DNA of 34,456 bases from Candidatus Poribacteria bacterium (GTDB taxonomy: Bacteria; Poribacteria; WGA-4E; WGA-3G). The notes beneath the pieces are model-generated. The model made no database searches. It saw only the letters and a list, made by a program, of their open reading frames with translations, and was not told the origin of the DNA. How positions within the stretch are numbered: the stretch's first letter is position 1; every line of letters starts with the position of its first letter. The stretch spans positions 1-34,456 of the forward strand of contig JAJEBZ010000121.1 in NCBI GenBank assembly GCA_022822275.1, read 5' to 3'. Shown here in pieces: positions 8,028-18,100 of this stretch. The position numbers were made by a program, and so were the translations under genes.

Positions 8028-8456
8028 GTGTATTGTTATGATTATCCGCGCCCCTCAGTTACTGTTGATATTGTGCTGCTGTCGGATGTGACTCAGAATC
8101 CGCAGATTTTATTAATTCGTAGGAAGAATCCGCCTTTCAAAGACTATTGGGCACTACCGGGTGGATTTTTGGATATGTCCGAAACGCTTGAGGAGAGCGC
8201 ACGCCGCGAATTGCGTGAGGAAACTGGTATATCAGACGTACAGTTGACGCAGGTAGGAACATTTGGACATCCCGACCGGGATCCACGCGGACGTGTCATA
8301 ACTATCGCTTACGTTGGAATTTTGAGTGCCGAACGACAAAAAGCCGTAGCCGGTTCCGATGCCGCAGCCGTTGCATGGTTTTCAACATCAGATTTGCCAC
8401 AACTCGCCTTTGACCATAAAAGGATTATTCAAGACACATTAGCAGGATTAAAATGA
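8028..8456 (+). CDS. Nudix hydrolase (ADP-ribose pyrophosphatase-like)
   Basis: A 142-residue hydrolase. The Nudix box GX5EX7REUXEEXGU is complete at residues 46-68 (G46, E52, R60, E61, E64, E65, G67). Family members split nucleoside diphosphates linked to another group, such as ADP-ribose or NADH. The start is GTG; the N-terminus YDYPRPSVTVDIV matches the usual beginning of this subfamily, which supports the start even though no Shine-Dalgarno is present. Its stop overlaps the next start as ATGA, showing translational coupling to the mutarotase gene. Substrate is unknown. Confidence 0.9.
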   Translation: MYCYDYPRPSVTVDIVLLSDVTQNPQILLIRRKNPPFKDYWALPGGFLDMSETLEESARRELREETGISDVQLTQVGTFGHPDRDPRGRVITIAYVGILSAERQKAVAGSDAAAVAWFSTSDLPQLAFDHKRIIQDTLAGLK

Positions 8457-8785
8457 AACACTACGGGTTAACATTGAACCTAAAAAACGATCCAGAGTTA
8501 ATTGAAAAATATAAAGCGTATCATAGGAACGCGTGGCAAGAAACATTGGCTGGTCTGAAAGCGGTCGGAATTACGAAAATGAACATTTACCTTTTGGGTA
8601 GGCGTTTATTTATGGCGATGGAGACTGTTGATACATTTGATATAAAACGCGACTTTCCTCGCTATCTTGAACAACATCCGAAGTGCAAAGAATGGGATGC
8701 ATTAATGCGGACTTTTCAGGAACCTGTAGAAGATGCCCAAGCGGATGAATGGTGGGCATTGATGGAACCCGTATTTGAATTATAA
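8453..8785 (+). CDS. L-rhamnose/L-fucose mutarotase family protein
   Basis: A 110-residue protein of the RhaM/DUF718 dimeric ferredoxin-like fold. Matching features are the N-terminal strand HYGLTLNLKND, the Y-x-x-x-H-x-x-x-W pattern (YKAYHRNAWQETLAGLKAVG), the strand NIYLLGRRLFMAMETVD, and the C-terminal WWALMEPVFEL. The family interconverts alpha and beta anomers of deoxyhexoses. The start overlaps the Nudix stop by four bases. A TIM-barrel isomerase/epimerase two genes downstream fits sugar catabolism. Whether the sugar is rhamnose or fucose cannot be told. Confidence 0.85.
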   Translation: MKHYGLTLNLKNDPELIEKYKAYHRNAWQETLAGLKAVGITKMNIYLLGRRLFMAMETVDTFDIKRDFPRYLEQHPKCKEWDALMRTFQEPVEDAQADEWWALMEPVFEL

Positions 8786-8847
8786 ATCTACAATAGAAAC
8801 ATTCCTGTATGTAATATTAAAAATTGGATCGTATATTGGAAAAAGCA

Positions 8848-9756
8848 ATGACTATTAGCTACGACTACATCGCATTCAGCGGTAGACTTTCAGATAGCAA
8901 ATGGACACTTGGGATGAAAGCACTTCAAGGCGAAGTGCCTTTGGACATCGTCTTTCCGAGTTTGCAGTCCTCCACCGATCCTGATGATCAGGACATTATA
9001 GGGGTTTTAACGAGAGAAGGTACATCAAGAGAAAGTACGGATGTGATGGAGCTCTACCGCTATCTTCGCCAGTTAAACCCGAAATCCAATCAAGCATTTG
9101 GTTATAATGAAATCGCGATACGTAATATCCATTCCCGTCTTAACACACTGAAAGTTGATGAAGAGCTCCGTGTCCAAATCAGTTTTTCCGAGCGTAAAGA
9201 GAACTATATCCCATCTTCGTATAACATCAAATTATTAGGTATTTTCCCGCTATCTCCTCCCGATACATCTGAGCCGGTATCTGATATTCCCGCAGAACCT
9301 GAAATAGGGATAGTCGAACCTGATGAGAATACACAAGATATGGAAGAGGTTGCAGATGCGTCTGTTATTCCTACAAGTTTCCCACCTACAGATCCAGAGG
9401 TGCCTGTCTATAAAACCACAAATACGTTGGAAAAGCTCATCGTTTTTACACGTACACTGCAAACTGAGTTAGATGAGGCGAAGCAGACGATTTCATCTAT
9501 GGCAGAAAAAATTCAATTTTTGGAAAATGACAAAGTTCGCCACCAAGAACTTGAAAGTTTAGTCCAATCTATCTATGATCGTCTCAACCATTTAGAGAAT
9601 TTTGATAGGCGTATTGGTTCGCTTGAAAATGACCGCCTTCAACTCGGTCAATTAAAACAGACCTTAGCAAAATACTTCAAGACCTCCAATCGGCAAACGC
9701 AAGCATTGCTCAACGAGGTTAGTGTTGAAACAGAAGATTTCAACACAGATAGTTAG
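8848..9756 (+). CDS. Unrecognised protein with C-terminal coiled coil
   Basis: About 302 residues from the ATG at 8848; GGA lies 8 bases upstream, which makes this start better than a TTG at 8824. I do not recognise the family. Three parts are visible: an N-terminal globular part (to about 130), a Pro/Glu/Asp-rich linker (about 135-190) and a Leu/Glu/Gln-rich region (about 195-280) with heptad spacing that should form a coiled coil. There is no signal peptide or membrane segment, so it is probably cytoplasmic. It sits between sugar-metabolism genes in the same plus-strand cluster. Confidence 0.75.
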   Translation: MTISYDYIAFSGRLSDSKWTLGMKALQGEVPLDIVFPSLQSSTDPDDQDIIGVLTREGTSRESTDVMELYRYLRQLNPKSNQAFGYNEIAIRNIHSRLNTLKVDEELRVQISFSERKENYIPSSYNIKLLGIFPLSPPDTSEPVSDIPAEPEIGIVEPDENTQDMEEVADASVIPTSFPPTDPEVPVYKTTNTLEKLIVFTRTLQTELDEAKQTISSMAEKIQFLENDKVRHQELESLVQSIYDRLNHLENFDRRIGSLENDRLQLGQLKQTLAKYFKTSNRQTQALLNEVSVETEDFNTDS

Positions 9757-9798
9757 ACCTCGATTAAAACAAAACCCTTTGGAAAGGATTGCCCCGCC

Positions 9799-10599
9799 AT
9801 GATGAAAATAGGTACGATGTCCTTGAATGTAAGAGGTACAACTGCAACCCAATTTGCCCAGATCGTGTATGATCTTGGCTTTGACGTGATTGAACTACAT
9901 TACAGAGCGTTTGAATCTACTGATGTCAACTATTTGCGTGATTTGAAGAAAGACCTCATGCGGAAAGGGCTTCCTCTGGGTTACATCGGTATCAGTAATA
10001 ACTTTGGCAAACCCGTTGCGGAACATCCTGAACAGGTTGCCCTTATCAAAAAATGGATTGACGTAGCTGCTTTTATGAGTTGTCCTATTGTCCGTGTTTT
10101 TGCTGCGAAGGTGCCTGCGGATTGCGAAGATGAGGAAACATTGTGGCAGCCGATGATTGAAGGTTTCAAGGAGGTCGCTGAATACGGTTATGAATCAGGT
10201 ATTCTTGTCGGTCTGCAAAACCACAACCACGATAATATTACACGCGATGGCGATGCTGTTTTGCGTGCCTTGAATGAAACCGACCATCCCTATTTTACAC
10301 ACATTTTAGATACGGGACAATATGCTGGTTCCCCTGGTGCGAGCGGACAACAAGACGCATCACATCCCGATTACGACTGCTATACAAGTATTGAGAAGAC
10401 AGCACCCTATGCTGTTTATGTTAGAACTAAGTTTTATGAGATTGATAGCGGGATAGAGGCATGGTTAGACTATCCAAGGGTTTTGGATATTTTGCGTAGC
10501 GTTGGTTACAATGGTTGCCTATCTGTTGTCTATGAAGGGAAATCCGATCCGATTGAATCCATGCGTAAAGCGAGAAGTTATCTGGAATCCTTACTATAA
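9799..10599 (+). CDS. TIM-barrel sugar phosphate isomerase/epimerase
   Basis: A 266-residue member of the xylose isomerase-like TIM barrel/AP endonuclease 2 superfamily. It begins KIGTMSLNVRGTTATQFAQIVYDLGFDVIELHY, with the typical first strands. Metal-ligand regions include LVGLQNHNHDN, FTHILDTGQYAG and the final LSVVYEGKSDPIESMRKARSYL. The family includes hexulose, inosose and tagatose epimerases and isomerases, and exact specificity is not readable. GGAAAGG lies 10-16 bases upstream of the ATG-ATG start. It is followed 9 bases later by the methyltransferase gene. Confidence 0.87.
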   Translation: MMKIGTMSLNVRGTTATQFAQIVYDLGFDVIELHYRAFESTDVNYLRDLKKDLMRKGLPLGYIGISNNFGKPVAEHPEQVALIKKWIDVAAFMSCPIVRVFAAKVPADCEDEETLWQPMIEGFKEVAEYGYESGILVGLQNHNHDNITRDGDAVLRALNETDHPYFTHILDTGQYAGSPGASGQQDASHPDYDCYTSIEKTAPYAVYVRTKFYEIDSGIEAWLDYPRVLDILRSVGYNGCLSVVYEGKSDPIESMRKARSYLESLL

Positions 10600-10608
10600 A
10601 TCAAAAAA

Positions 10609-11385
10609 ATGAAATCCATTCACGATTCTGTTCGTAATCAGTTTAGCCAACATGCGGATTATTATGCTCAGAGCAGCGTGCATGCAAAAGGACAAACGCT
10701 TCAAGTTATTCTTGACTTTGCGGCCCCAAAAGGCACGGAAAAGACTTTAGATATTGCCACAGGTACAGGGTTTACGGCGTTTGCACTTGCTCCCAAAGTT
10801 TCCGATGTCGTTGCCACAGACCTTACACCAGAGATGGTTGCGAAGGCAGCTGAGTTAGCGCGTGAACAAGGGCTAAATAACATCACATTTTCTGTTGCTG
10901 CTGCAGAGTCCTTACCGTTTTCAACTTCCTCGTTTGATTTAGTTACCTGTCGTCTTGCACCTCACCACTTTCAAGATGTTCGGAAGTTTTTAGGAGAGGT
11001 GTATCGTGTTTTACGGACAGGTGGCTGTTTTTGCCTTGTAGATTCGGTTTCTCCAGAATCGGAGAAGTTAATAGCGTGGCAAAATCGTGTAGAGAAATTG
11101 CGTGACGCTTCGCATGTGTTTGGGTATCCTCCCTCCCAGTGGGATAAAATGATTATGGATGTTGGCTTTGAGATAGATGCGTCAGCACACACTCGCAATG
11201 CCCAGATGTCGTTTTTGTGGTGGGTGCGTCCACATAAGAATCCACCGGAAGTGGTGCAGGAGATCCGAGATGCTTTCTCGGATCTCTCACCTGATGACGC
11301 GAAGACACATTATACAGTTGAACACGCGGATAATGATTTCTATTTTTCGTGGCCGATGTATGCGGTCAAAGCAAAACGGAATTAG
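10609..11385 (+). CDS. Class I SAM-dependent methyltransferase (UbiE-like)
   Basis: A 258-residue methyltransferase. Motif I is LDIATGTGFTAFAL (residues about 47-60), motif II is VVATDLTPEMV and post-I is ESLPFSTSSFDLVTCRLAPHHF. This is the Methyltransf_11/UbiE-like pattern for small-molecule methylation. The VRNQFSQHADYYAQSSVH opening is common in this subgroup. It is the last gene of the plus-strand cluster and is followed by a strong hairpin. Substrate is unknown. Confidence 0.87.
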   Translation: MKSIHDSVRNQFSQHADYYAQSSVHAKGQTLQVILDFAAPKGTEKTLDIATGTGFTAFALAPKVSDVVATDLTPEMVAKAAELAREQGLNNITFSVAAAESLPFSTSSFDLVTCRLAPHHFQDVRKFLGEVYRVLRTGGCFCLVDSVSPESEKLIAWQNRVEKLRDASHVFGYPPSQWDKMIMDVGFEIDASAHTRNAQMSFLWWVRPHKNPPEVVQEIRDAFSDLSPDDAKTHYTVEHADNDFYFSWPMYAVKAKRN

Positions 11386-11436
11386 GTCTGTTTTTTTACA
11401 ACACATCAATATATCGACTTTTTGCCCAAAAAAATA

Positions 11437-11476
11437 GCGCGATGAACTGGCAATAACAAACTGCCATTCATCGCGC
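11437..11476. terminator. Hairpin terminator after the methyltransferase gene
   Basis: GCGCGATGAACTGGCA pairs with TGCCATTCATCGCGC across a 9-base loop, with a single bulged base. An A-run lies upstream and ATTTTGTT downstream, so it can end transcription from the plus-strand cluster and possibly from the opposite strand. Confidence 0.7.
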
Positions 11477-11497
11477 ATTTTGTTATGGAATTAACTT

Positions 11498-11650
11498 ATA
11501 CCAAATTAACATGATTCGTCTTGTTTTCACGGGCGAGGAAACCTCGCTCTACGGACAGTTAGTTCGTTGGTTCATCAGAATACGCGTATGGTATTCTGAA
11601 TTGGTTCGGAAACCGCACCTTCCGCTATGAATCGCGTTAATTGGGTATTA
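11498..11650. repeat. Inverted-repeat element ending at the TonB-receptor stop codon
   Basis: The left end ATACCAAATTAACATGATTC (11498-11517) matches the complement of the right end at 11629-11648 with three mismatches. Interior hairpins include GCGAGGAAACCTCGC and CAGAATACGCGTATGGTATTCTG. The terminal TAATACC on the minus strand provides the TAA stop of the TonB receptor. A truncated copy of the left half lies at 22030-22090. Confidence 0.65.
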
Positions 11651-14611
11651 GAACGTTTGTGTCAAGCGTACCATTGCTAACCTGCCAATTTCTGGTGTGC
11701 CGACAAATTGCTGATGTTTGTGATCCAGCAGGTTTTGTACGGTCACAGACAAACGTGGTTTTGGCCCGAGCGGAATATCATAACCGGCACTTAAATCAAT
11801 GGTGTGGTACGATTCAACTTCACCGACATAAACTCCTGATTGGACGGGGAAACCTTGCACAAAACGCGCCCGGACCCCGACACCTAATCCGAGATTGATG
11901 TTCGTATATTGAATATTAGCACCGAATTTATTCTTTGGTGCGTTGAGTGGAATATCCGCCAGACCGTCTACATTTTCAAATAGGTCTTTGCTGGCAAACG
12001 AATAATTTGCGCCGAGACTCCAACTCGGTGTGAGGAAAAACGTGAAATTCAGGTCTAATCCGTTAAGTGAAATATCCCCGTAGTTTTGATAGGTGAGTAG
12101 AACTGCGTTTGGGTCCGATGCCTGTTCAGGAGTTACGGTACCATAAGGTATATTTTCTAAAATTGTAATCAATTCATCGACGGGAGTGCCGTTTCCATTT
12201 CCACCTTCAGCTGGATTTTCCTCATTCGGTGCGTCCAACGTCATGAGAGACTGTTTTATAGTAGCGTTTTGCGGTTCCTCTAATGCTGCTTCCAGCTGGT
12301 TTCCGAAAGCTTTTTGTAATGAGTCTTTATCAAGAAACACATTGGGGGTTTTAACGAACAACGGACCGAGGTAATCGTTAATTTTTGTGTGATAAACATC
12401 CGCAGAAAAAGCCAGTCTATTCAGAAGAATCCCTTTGTACCCGATCTCATAAGTTTGGGTGATCGTGGGTTTAAGTGGGTCTACATTGTTCACATTTTCA
12501 ACATCATCAAATCTTCCTGTCTGTAAATTAAGTGAGCGTAGGACTTTTTCTAACCCAACAACTTGCTCTGGTAGCAGGTTCGCGAAACCAGCCGATATGT
12601 CTGCTGCCATAGACGCTGCTAATCCTGAGAGGACAGGTTCAGGTATGCTTCCAAGGACTTCAGGGATCAACGTTTGAAGTTGTTCTGGTGGAATTGCTGC
12701 GATTGCCCCGGGGATTTGTAATTCTGCTGGTAGTAGTTGTGCGACACTTTCAGGCAAACTTGAAACTATCGCTTGTATTTCCTCTGGCGATAATCCTGCG
12801 ACGATTGCTGGTAAGTTCTCAGCGGTGAAGGTTTCCTTGAGTCCATCATCAAAGCTGCTTAAAACAGCACCACGTCCGACCCCCCACATGACATTGGTAA
12901 AAACTGGATCATTGAGAGGTATGAACTCATCTGGTTCACGATTTGCCAAGGGGGCAAAAAGTGAACGGAACATGGGTTGTCCATCTTCACTTCTTTTGAA
13001 GGTGAAACCAGTTTCTGGAGAAACACCTTGTGCGCGTATATCAATGCCAACCGTAAATGGGTCAGGTTCAGACAGAATATCAAGGAACAAGTTTGATGTA
13101 CCAGGTGTATTAAAAGCTCGGTTATAAGTCAGTCTAATGTTATGGTCATCATTTGGTTGGAATGCAAGTGCAATCCTGGGAGATAGGATCATGTCCTTTA
13201 AACGATCATGGTAATCTACTCGTCCTGCAGCGAGCAATTTCAACTGTGGTAGGATTTTGGTTTCAGACTGCAAATAACCACCTATTTCGTTAATGGTATC
13301 ATCTTCTTCATTGATTCCATTAATTGTGCCTTTAGTATCCGGTCGCGTAAGTAATACATCTAAACCGTAAGTAAACCTTTGTACATCTCCAATGGCGTAG
13401 CTATGTTGTATTTGCCCTACGTATAGTTTTGAATTGTCAAAGGTTGGCATCCCACTCCGCAAAACATAGGTATCCCCAGCATCGCTGAGATTCAAGAATG
13501 CTTGTGCAAATAGGTCTTTGTAAATGAGGCGTGCTTGAGCATAACCGTAATTCCAATTTTTTGCCTGCCCTGCACCTATACCTGTCAACTCAATACCGGA
13601 GGCTTGTGTTAGTCCGCTTGCAAGGATCACGGTTGCATCATCACTCGGACTATAATCAACACGGAATTCGCCCCGGGCGTGTGAGGTATCAAACAAAGGT
13701 TCCAGTTCTCCTTCAACGTCTTGCGTTAATCGTCCTTCTTCCCAATCATGTCCTCGTGTGTAATTCGCTGTGAGTTTATAGCCGATTGTGTCGTTGATAA
13801 CCCCGGCGTGGCGAAGTGAACCTGTGAGTATGCTTCTTTCACCGCCGCCAACACTGATAGTGGTGCCCTGCGAAGTAAATGGAGAACGGGTAAGAATATG
13901 CATCACCCCGTTGGCACTGTTCGGACCGTATAACGCTGCACCGGGACCTGAGACGACTTCAATCTGTTCAATATCTTCGCTGATAGTAGGTATAAGCGTG
14001 TATGCGTTCACACGCAGCGAAGGGACACTTGCAATGCGATTGTCTACCAGTGACAGCAGGTTACCCGAAAACACGTTGTTAAAACCTCTGACAACAACAT
14101 ACGAGGTGCCGATCCCTGATGTTACAACATCTACAGCCCGTAAAGATTTTAGGTGTTCCGTAACACTCAGTGCCACACGGTCTTGGATTTGTGAGTCACC
14201 AACAAGTGCCACCGATGCTGGTGCTTCAAGTACTTTCTCTTTCCGGCGTGATGCCGTGATGGATACTTGGTCAAGTTCAATAATCTCTGTGGAAAGTTTG
14301 ATTTCAACAGGTTTTGTTTCATCTGCAGTAAGTTGAATGTTTGTCATCTGTTTTTCAGCATATCTTTCTGCAGAAGCAGTAATCGTGTAACTTCCTGCGG
14401 CTAAATCAGTCAATTTGAGTGTACCGTTTGCGTCGCTAACCCCCCGTGTAGCATCCCCGGTTGGGGGTTTGACGATAACGGTAACATTGTTGAGTTTCTC
14501 TCCAGTTTGAGCGTCTGTAACTGTGATGTCTAACGTAGCGGCAATTGCTATATTCGAAACAGCGAATAAAAGAACCAACAACGTTATACTAATTGGTCTC
14601 AATCGTTTCAT
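11648..14611 (-). CDS. TonB-dependent outer-membrane receptor
   Basis: A 987-residue receptor. The signal peptide is residues 1-24 (LLVLLFAVSNIAIA). A carboxypeptidase-regulatory-like Ig domain covers about 25-108. A TonB-box-like DQVSITASR precedes the plug domain (about 120-240; VEVVSGPGAALYGPNSANGVMHILT). The beta-barrel runs to the C-terminus, which ends in the classic aromatic residue (RLTQTF). It should import a large ligand across the outer membrane using TonB energy. An unusual Ala/Leu/Pro-rich helical stretch (about 595-690) sits inside the barrel region. AAGGAG lies 9 bases before the ATG. No partner transporter genes adjoin it, so the ligand is unknown. Confidence 0.92.
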   Translation of the reverse strand: MKRLRPISITLLVLLFAVSNIAIAATLDITVTDAQTGEKLNNVTVIVKPPTGDATRGVSDANGTLKLTDLAAGSYTITASAERYAEKQMTNIQLTADETKPVEIKLSTEIIELDQVSITASRRKEKVLEAPASVALVGDSQIQDRVALSVTEHLKSLRAVDVVTSGIGTSYVVVRGFNNVFSGNLLSLVDNRIASVPSLRVNAYTLIPTISEDIEQIEVVSGPGAALYGPNSANGVMHILTRSPFTSQGTTISVGGGERSILTGSLRHAGVINDTIGYKLTANYTRGHDWEEGRLTQDVEGELEPLFDTSHARGEFRVDYSPSDDATVILASGLTQASGIELTGIGAGQAKNWNYGYAQARLIYKDLFAQAFLNLSDAGDTYVLRSGMPTFDNSKLYVGQIQHSYAIGDVQRFTYGLDVLLTRPDTKGTINGINEEDDTINEIGGYLQSETKILPQLKLLAAGRVDYHDRLKDMILSPRIALAFQPNDDHNIRLTYNRAFNTPGTSNLFLDILSEPDPFTVGIDIRAQGVSPETGFTFKRSEDGQPMFRSLFAPLANREPDEFIPLNDPVFTNVMWGVGRGAVLSSFDDGLKETFTAENLPAIVAGLSPEEIQAIVSSLPESVAQLLPAELQIPGAIAAIPPEQLQTLIPEVLGSIPEPVLSGLAASMAADISAGFANLLPEQVVGLEKVLRSLNLQTGRFDDVENVNNVDPLKPTITQTYEIGYKGILLNRLAFSADVYHTKINDYLGPLFVKTPNVFLDKDSLQKAFGNQLEAALEEPQNATIKQSLMTLDAPNEENPAEGGNGNGTPVDELITILENIPYGTVTPEQASDPNAVLLTYQNYGDISLNGLDLNFTFFLTPSWSLGANYSFASKDLFENVDGLADIPLNAPKNKFGANIQYTNINLGLGVGVRARFVQGFPVQSGVYVGEVESYHTIDLSAGYDIPLGPKPRLSVTVQNLLDHKHQQFVGTPEIGRLAMVRLTQTF

Positions 14612-15170
14612 TATAGTATCTCCTTTATGTGATAATACGGTTTAGCATTTATGACATTAGGTTGCATTTGACGAATTAAATACTCTAACTAAGGCGGTTT
14701 TTGCCTATTTCAGTATGTTTGAAACACATAAATTAAGCGTTAGTATCACAAATTACGGAAAAAATGTCAAACATATTCTGATATTGTGTTTTCGTTGTCT
14801 GAACCAAGATTTTCGGGATTATAGGATTTTCAGGTTTTTCCAGAGCAGTAACATGCTGCATGCTTCAGTTACACATATCGTCCCTACGGGACTAAAGAGA
14901 CTTTGTTAGACCATTTTCTATAAACACAGCGTCCCTACGGGACTGAAGAGCATTATTCAAAATCAAAATTCCTTAAATTGACGCTTATGGTGTGGTTAGG
15001 AAACCGCAAATCAACGGTATGAATGCCATTTAGGCATTCCCCGCCTACCGTCGAAAAGAAGATAAATCCCGTTAATTGGGTATTATATTATACAATATGT
15101 GGGAGTGAGGTTAGTTGTGTTTTTGTGTTTGGTTATTGGGATTTCCAATAGGTTTAAGGTGCGTTTGGAT
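14612..15170. other. Gene-free spacer with hairpins and a repeat element
   Basis: No gene is supported in this spacer. It contains two copies of the dyad GTCCCTACGGGAC (14880-14892 and 14931-14943), each followed by TRAAGAG. The second is preceded by TATAAACACAGC, the same flank as the palindromes at the window start. A larger double-hairpin element occupies 14973-15086. Confidence 0.6.
14973..15086. repeat. Second copy of the double-hairpin element
   Basis: It shares GTTAGGAAACCGCAAATC, CAACGGTATGAATGC, GCATTCCCCGCCTACC and GATAAATCCCGTTAATT with the element at 7793-7925. The end adjoining the CCTACC strand here corresponds to the opposite end of the 7793 copy in reverse complement. It therefore shows which interior segments are conserved. 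Confidence 0.65.
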
Positions 15171-18100
15171 TTATTCTGAAAGATCGTAGTGGAGCATACC
15201 ACGCTTCATTGTACCGACGTATAATGTATTTCCATCAATAGCCAGAGAAGTTACTTTATCAGGCATTTCTGATACGATTTGTTCCCATGTGCCGTTTACT
15301 AAGAGGTAGACACCTGTTTTCTCAGTAATTCCACAAAGCCATTTATCATCAGTAGCTAAGTGTTCCATAACGAGATTTTCTCCTGCTGCATCCGTGATAG
15401 CTTGCCATTGTATTCCATTACTTGACATAGTTACACCAGCATCCGTTGCTACATAGATTTTGGAGCCCAAGTATTTGATATCTTTGAAGGCGATGATAGA
15501 AAGTGGAAGTCTTGGTGTGATATCTGTCCAACTATCTCCTCTATCATGAGATACAAGGAGGTGTCCGTCCCGTTTGCCAACGTATACAGTATCACCTGAA
15601 GCAGCGAGTTTGAAGTTTTGCATGACCCTGAACATTTCAAGTGCTTTTCCTTTTGGTACACCAGCGGGAGACAAACCAGCGGGAAGATAAGTACCATTTG
15701 GTAACTTGATAGTTAGACCAATAGTCTCCTCTACACCGGTATCGTACCATTCTTTTTCACCTTGCTTCCATCTCAACAGTTTGAAGTTATATTCTAAGTA
15801 GAAAGTATCTCCACTTACTGCCAACGCTCCGTTTAGGCCTCTATCTATGAGATGCCGTTGTATTTGTACAATTTGCCCCTGCCTAAAGTGGTTCTGCGAA
15901 TCACTTTGTGCTACTTCTACCAAATCCTTGAAAAATTGAGTTGCCCCAACAAAGTTTTCTTTTTCTTGAAGTTCTTCAACAAACATCAACATTTTGGAGT
16001 CCAGGGTTGGCGGACCTTTTATCTGTTTTAACGTATTACCGTCATCAGAGATCTGATAGAGACTGACTTCATCGGCAACCCTTTCACCTTTTGCATAGAG
16101 TGTATCATCAGCGGTTATTATTCTGAGAATTCTCGGTTGATCATCCCTTACAGGTGCTGTCATCGGTACATCCAGTTTTATGGATTTCCAGGATTTGCCT
16201 TTGTCGGTAGTTTTTACTATTGTTCTCCAAGATTTTGCATAGACTGCTGGTTGTATTCCTTGCGATTTATCGCTTCCGTCATAAACGATTAGATTGTCAA
16301 TTATATTTCGCGCAAACCTCCTTTTAGCGGGCATCTTAATACTGTCCCATGACTTTCCGCCATCACTTGAACGTTTGAAACCGTCGTCACTACCAACATA
16401 GATGATATGGTCATTTAATACAGCTGCAGGCGAGTAGGACTCCATTGAAGGTGAAACATTGGGTTTCAATGGCGGCAGCCATGTATCCCCTGCATCAGTT
16501 GATGCGACCATACCTTTCTCCATTATCAAGATGTTCTCACCAGCAGCGATTAGCGTTGCATAGGGTGGAACTCCTTTTATTGGCCAAGCGTTTGTCGGTG
16601 TTATATCGTTCCATGTATTCCCTAAGTCAGTTGAACGAAATATCCACCATGTGCGTTGTTGTTCCTCATCTACTATGCTGCGAAAGTAGTCGCGATCTAA
16701 TACCATTACATACAAATAATCTTTCGTTCCTGCAACTGTATGTACATAAATTGCTTCAGGGGTTGGAAAATCTAATTTTTTCCAACTATCATTGTCCCTG
16801 CGATAGAATCCTTTGTCTGATGTAGCAAATAGTGTGTTTTGGACAACTGTGATAGAATTGGGTGTGTTTGGAAATTCATCGCTCATGTCCTTCCAAGTTT
16901 TGCCTTGGTCTTCAGAACGATAAATTGTTTTTGGAAAAATCAGATAGAAAGCATTTTCTGTTAACACCATATCCATCGGATACCAATTCCTTGCATTTGC
17001 TTCAACAGGTCCTTCCAGTTCATGTATCAAATCCCACGTTTTTCCGTCATCTTTAGAAGCATAGAGTGTATGATGCCACATCATATAGAGGATACCGTTC
17101 CACTTTTCCAGAAGTGTTTCGCCATCTATAAAGTTCTTTTTTAATGAACTCATATCAATGATATGTTCCCAACTTTCACCATCGTTTTCCAATTTGTAGA
17201 GGTGTCCACCCGTAGACAAAGTGTAAAGTTCACCTTCGGGTGTTGTCAGTAAATTCCTTGGATAAACGAAAGTTTGACGTTCATATTCTACCCACTGTTT
17301 TTTAGGCACAGAATTGTCTCCAGCGTTATCCTGAGCAGCTGCTAATGACACCTCATCTGGATTCTGTTGACTGTTATTCGTATTGCCGGGGGCATTTGAA
17401 TTACCGAGTTGGCGGCGCGCATCAGGTTTCGTATCAAGATTTAGTAAAAGTGGCGCGTCAATGAGTTCAACCGTCGTTTCAGTCTGTGCATCTAAGCTAT
17501 AGGGTTGTTGAAACCGGGCTGAGAATTGGCTGCTGATACCCAACATTATTACGATCAAGACAGCACCTGTTGCAGCAGCTACCCAAGGGATGATAGGTTT
17601 GCTGGAAGCGGGTGCGGTAGGTTTTAGACGAGCAACTTCTTTTAAGATATTGTCGGTCAGATTTGGTGATATTTGAAAATGTTCGAGTGCTTCTTTAATC
17701 ATGGTTTCCTCCTTCTGTAATCGGTTCCGTGCGCGTTGTAGACGACTTTTGATCGTTCCCGCAGAAACTCCGATAAACTTGCTTATCTCTTCGATTGTCA
17801 TCTCACCGAGATAGTGAAGTGTCATGACTGTGCGTTCACTCTCTTTCAATTTTGCGAGCAGTTTTTTGACAACTTCACGTTGTGTCTCAACGGCAGTTTT
17901 TGTCCGTTCCTCAACGACATGTTGGGAATAGAAATCTTTCTCTGGCATCGTGGTTTCTTCGTCTTCCAATGGTTGCGTTGGGATTCGTTTTTTGCGGTGC
18001 CATGTAGCACATAAGTTGGCAGTTATTACATAGAGCCACCCTGAAAAGAGGGTCGGTTCTCTCAGTGTGTGAAGTTCTTGAAAGACTTTTAGGAAGACCT

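Noticed and set aside
14612-15170. Riboswitch upstream of the TonB receptor
   Set aside because: The structured sequences here belong to repeat families found elsewhere in the window, and no B12-box or other conserved aptamer core was recognised.
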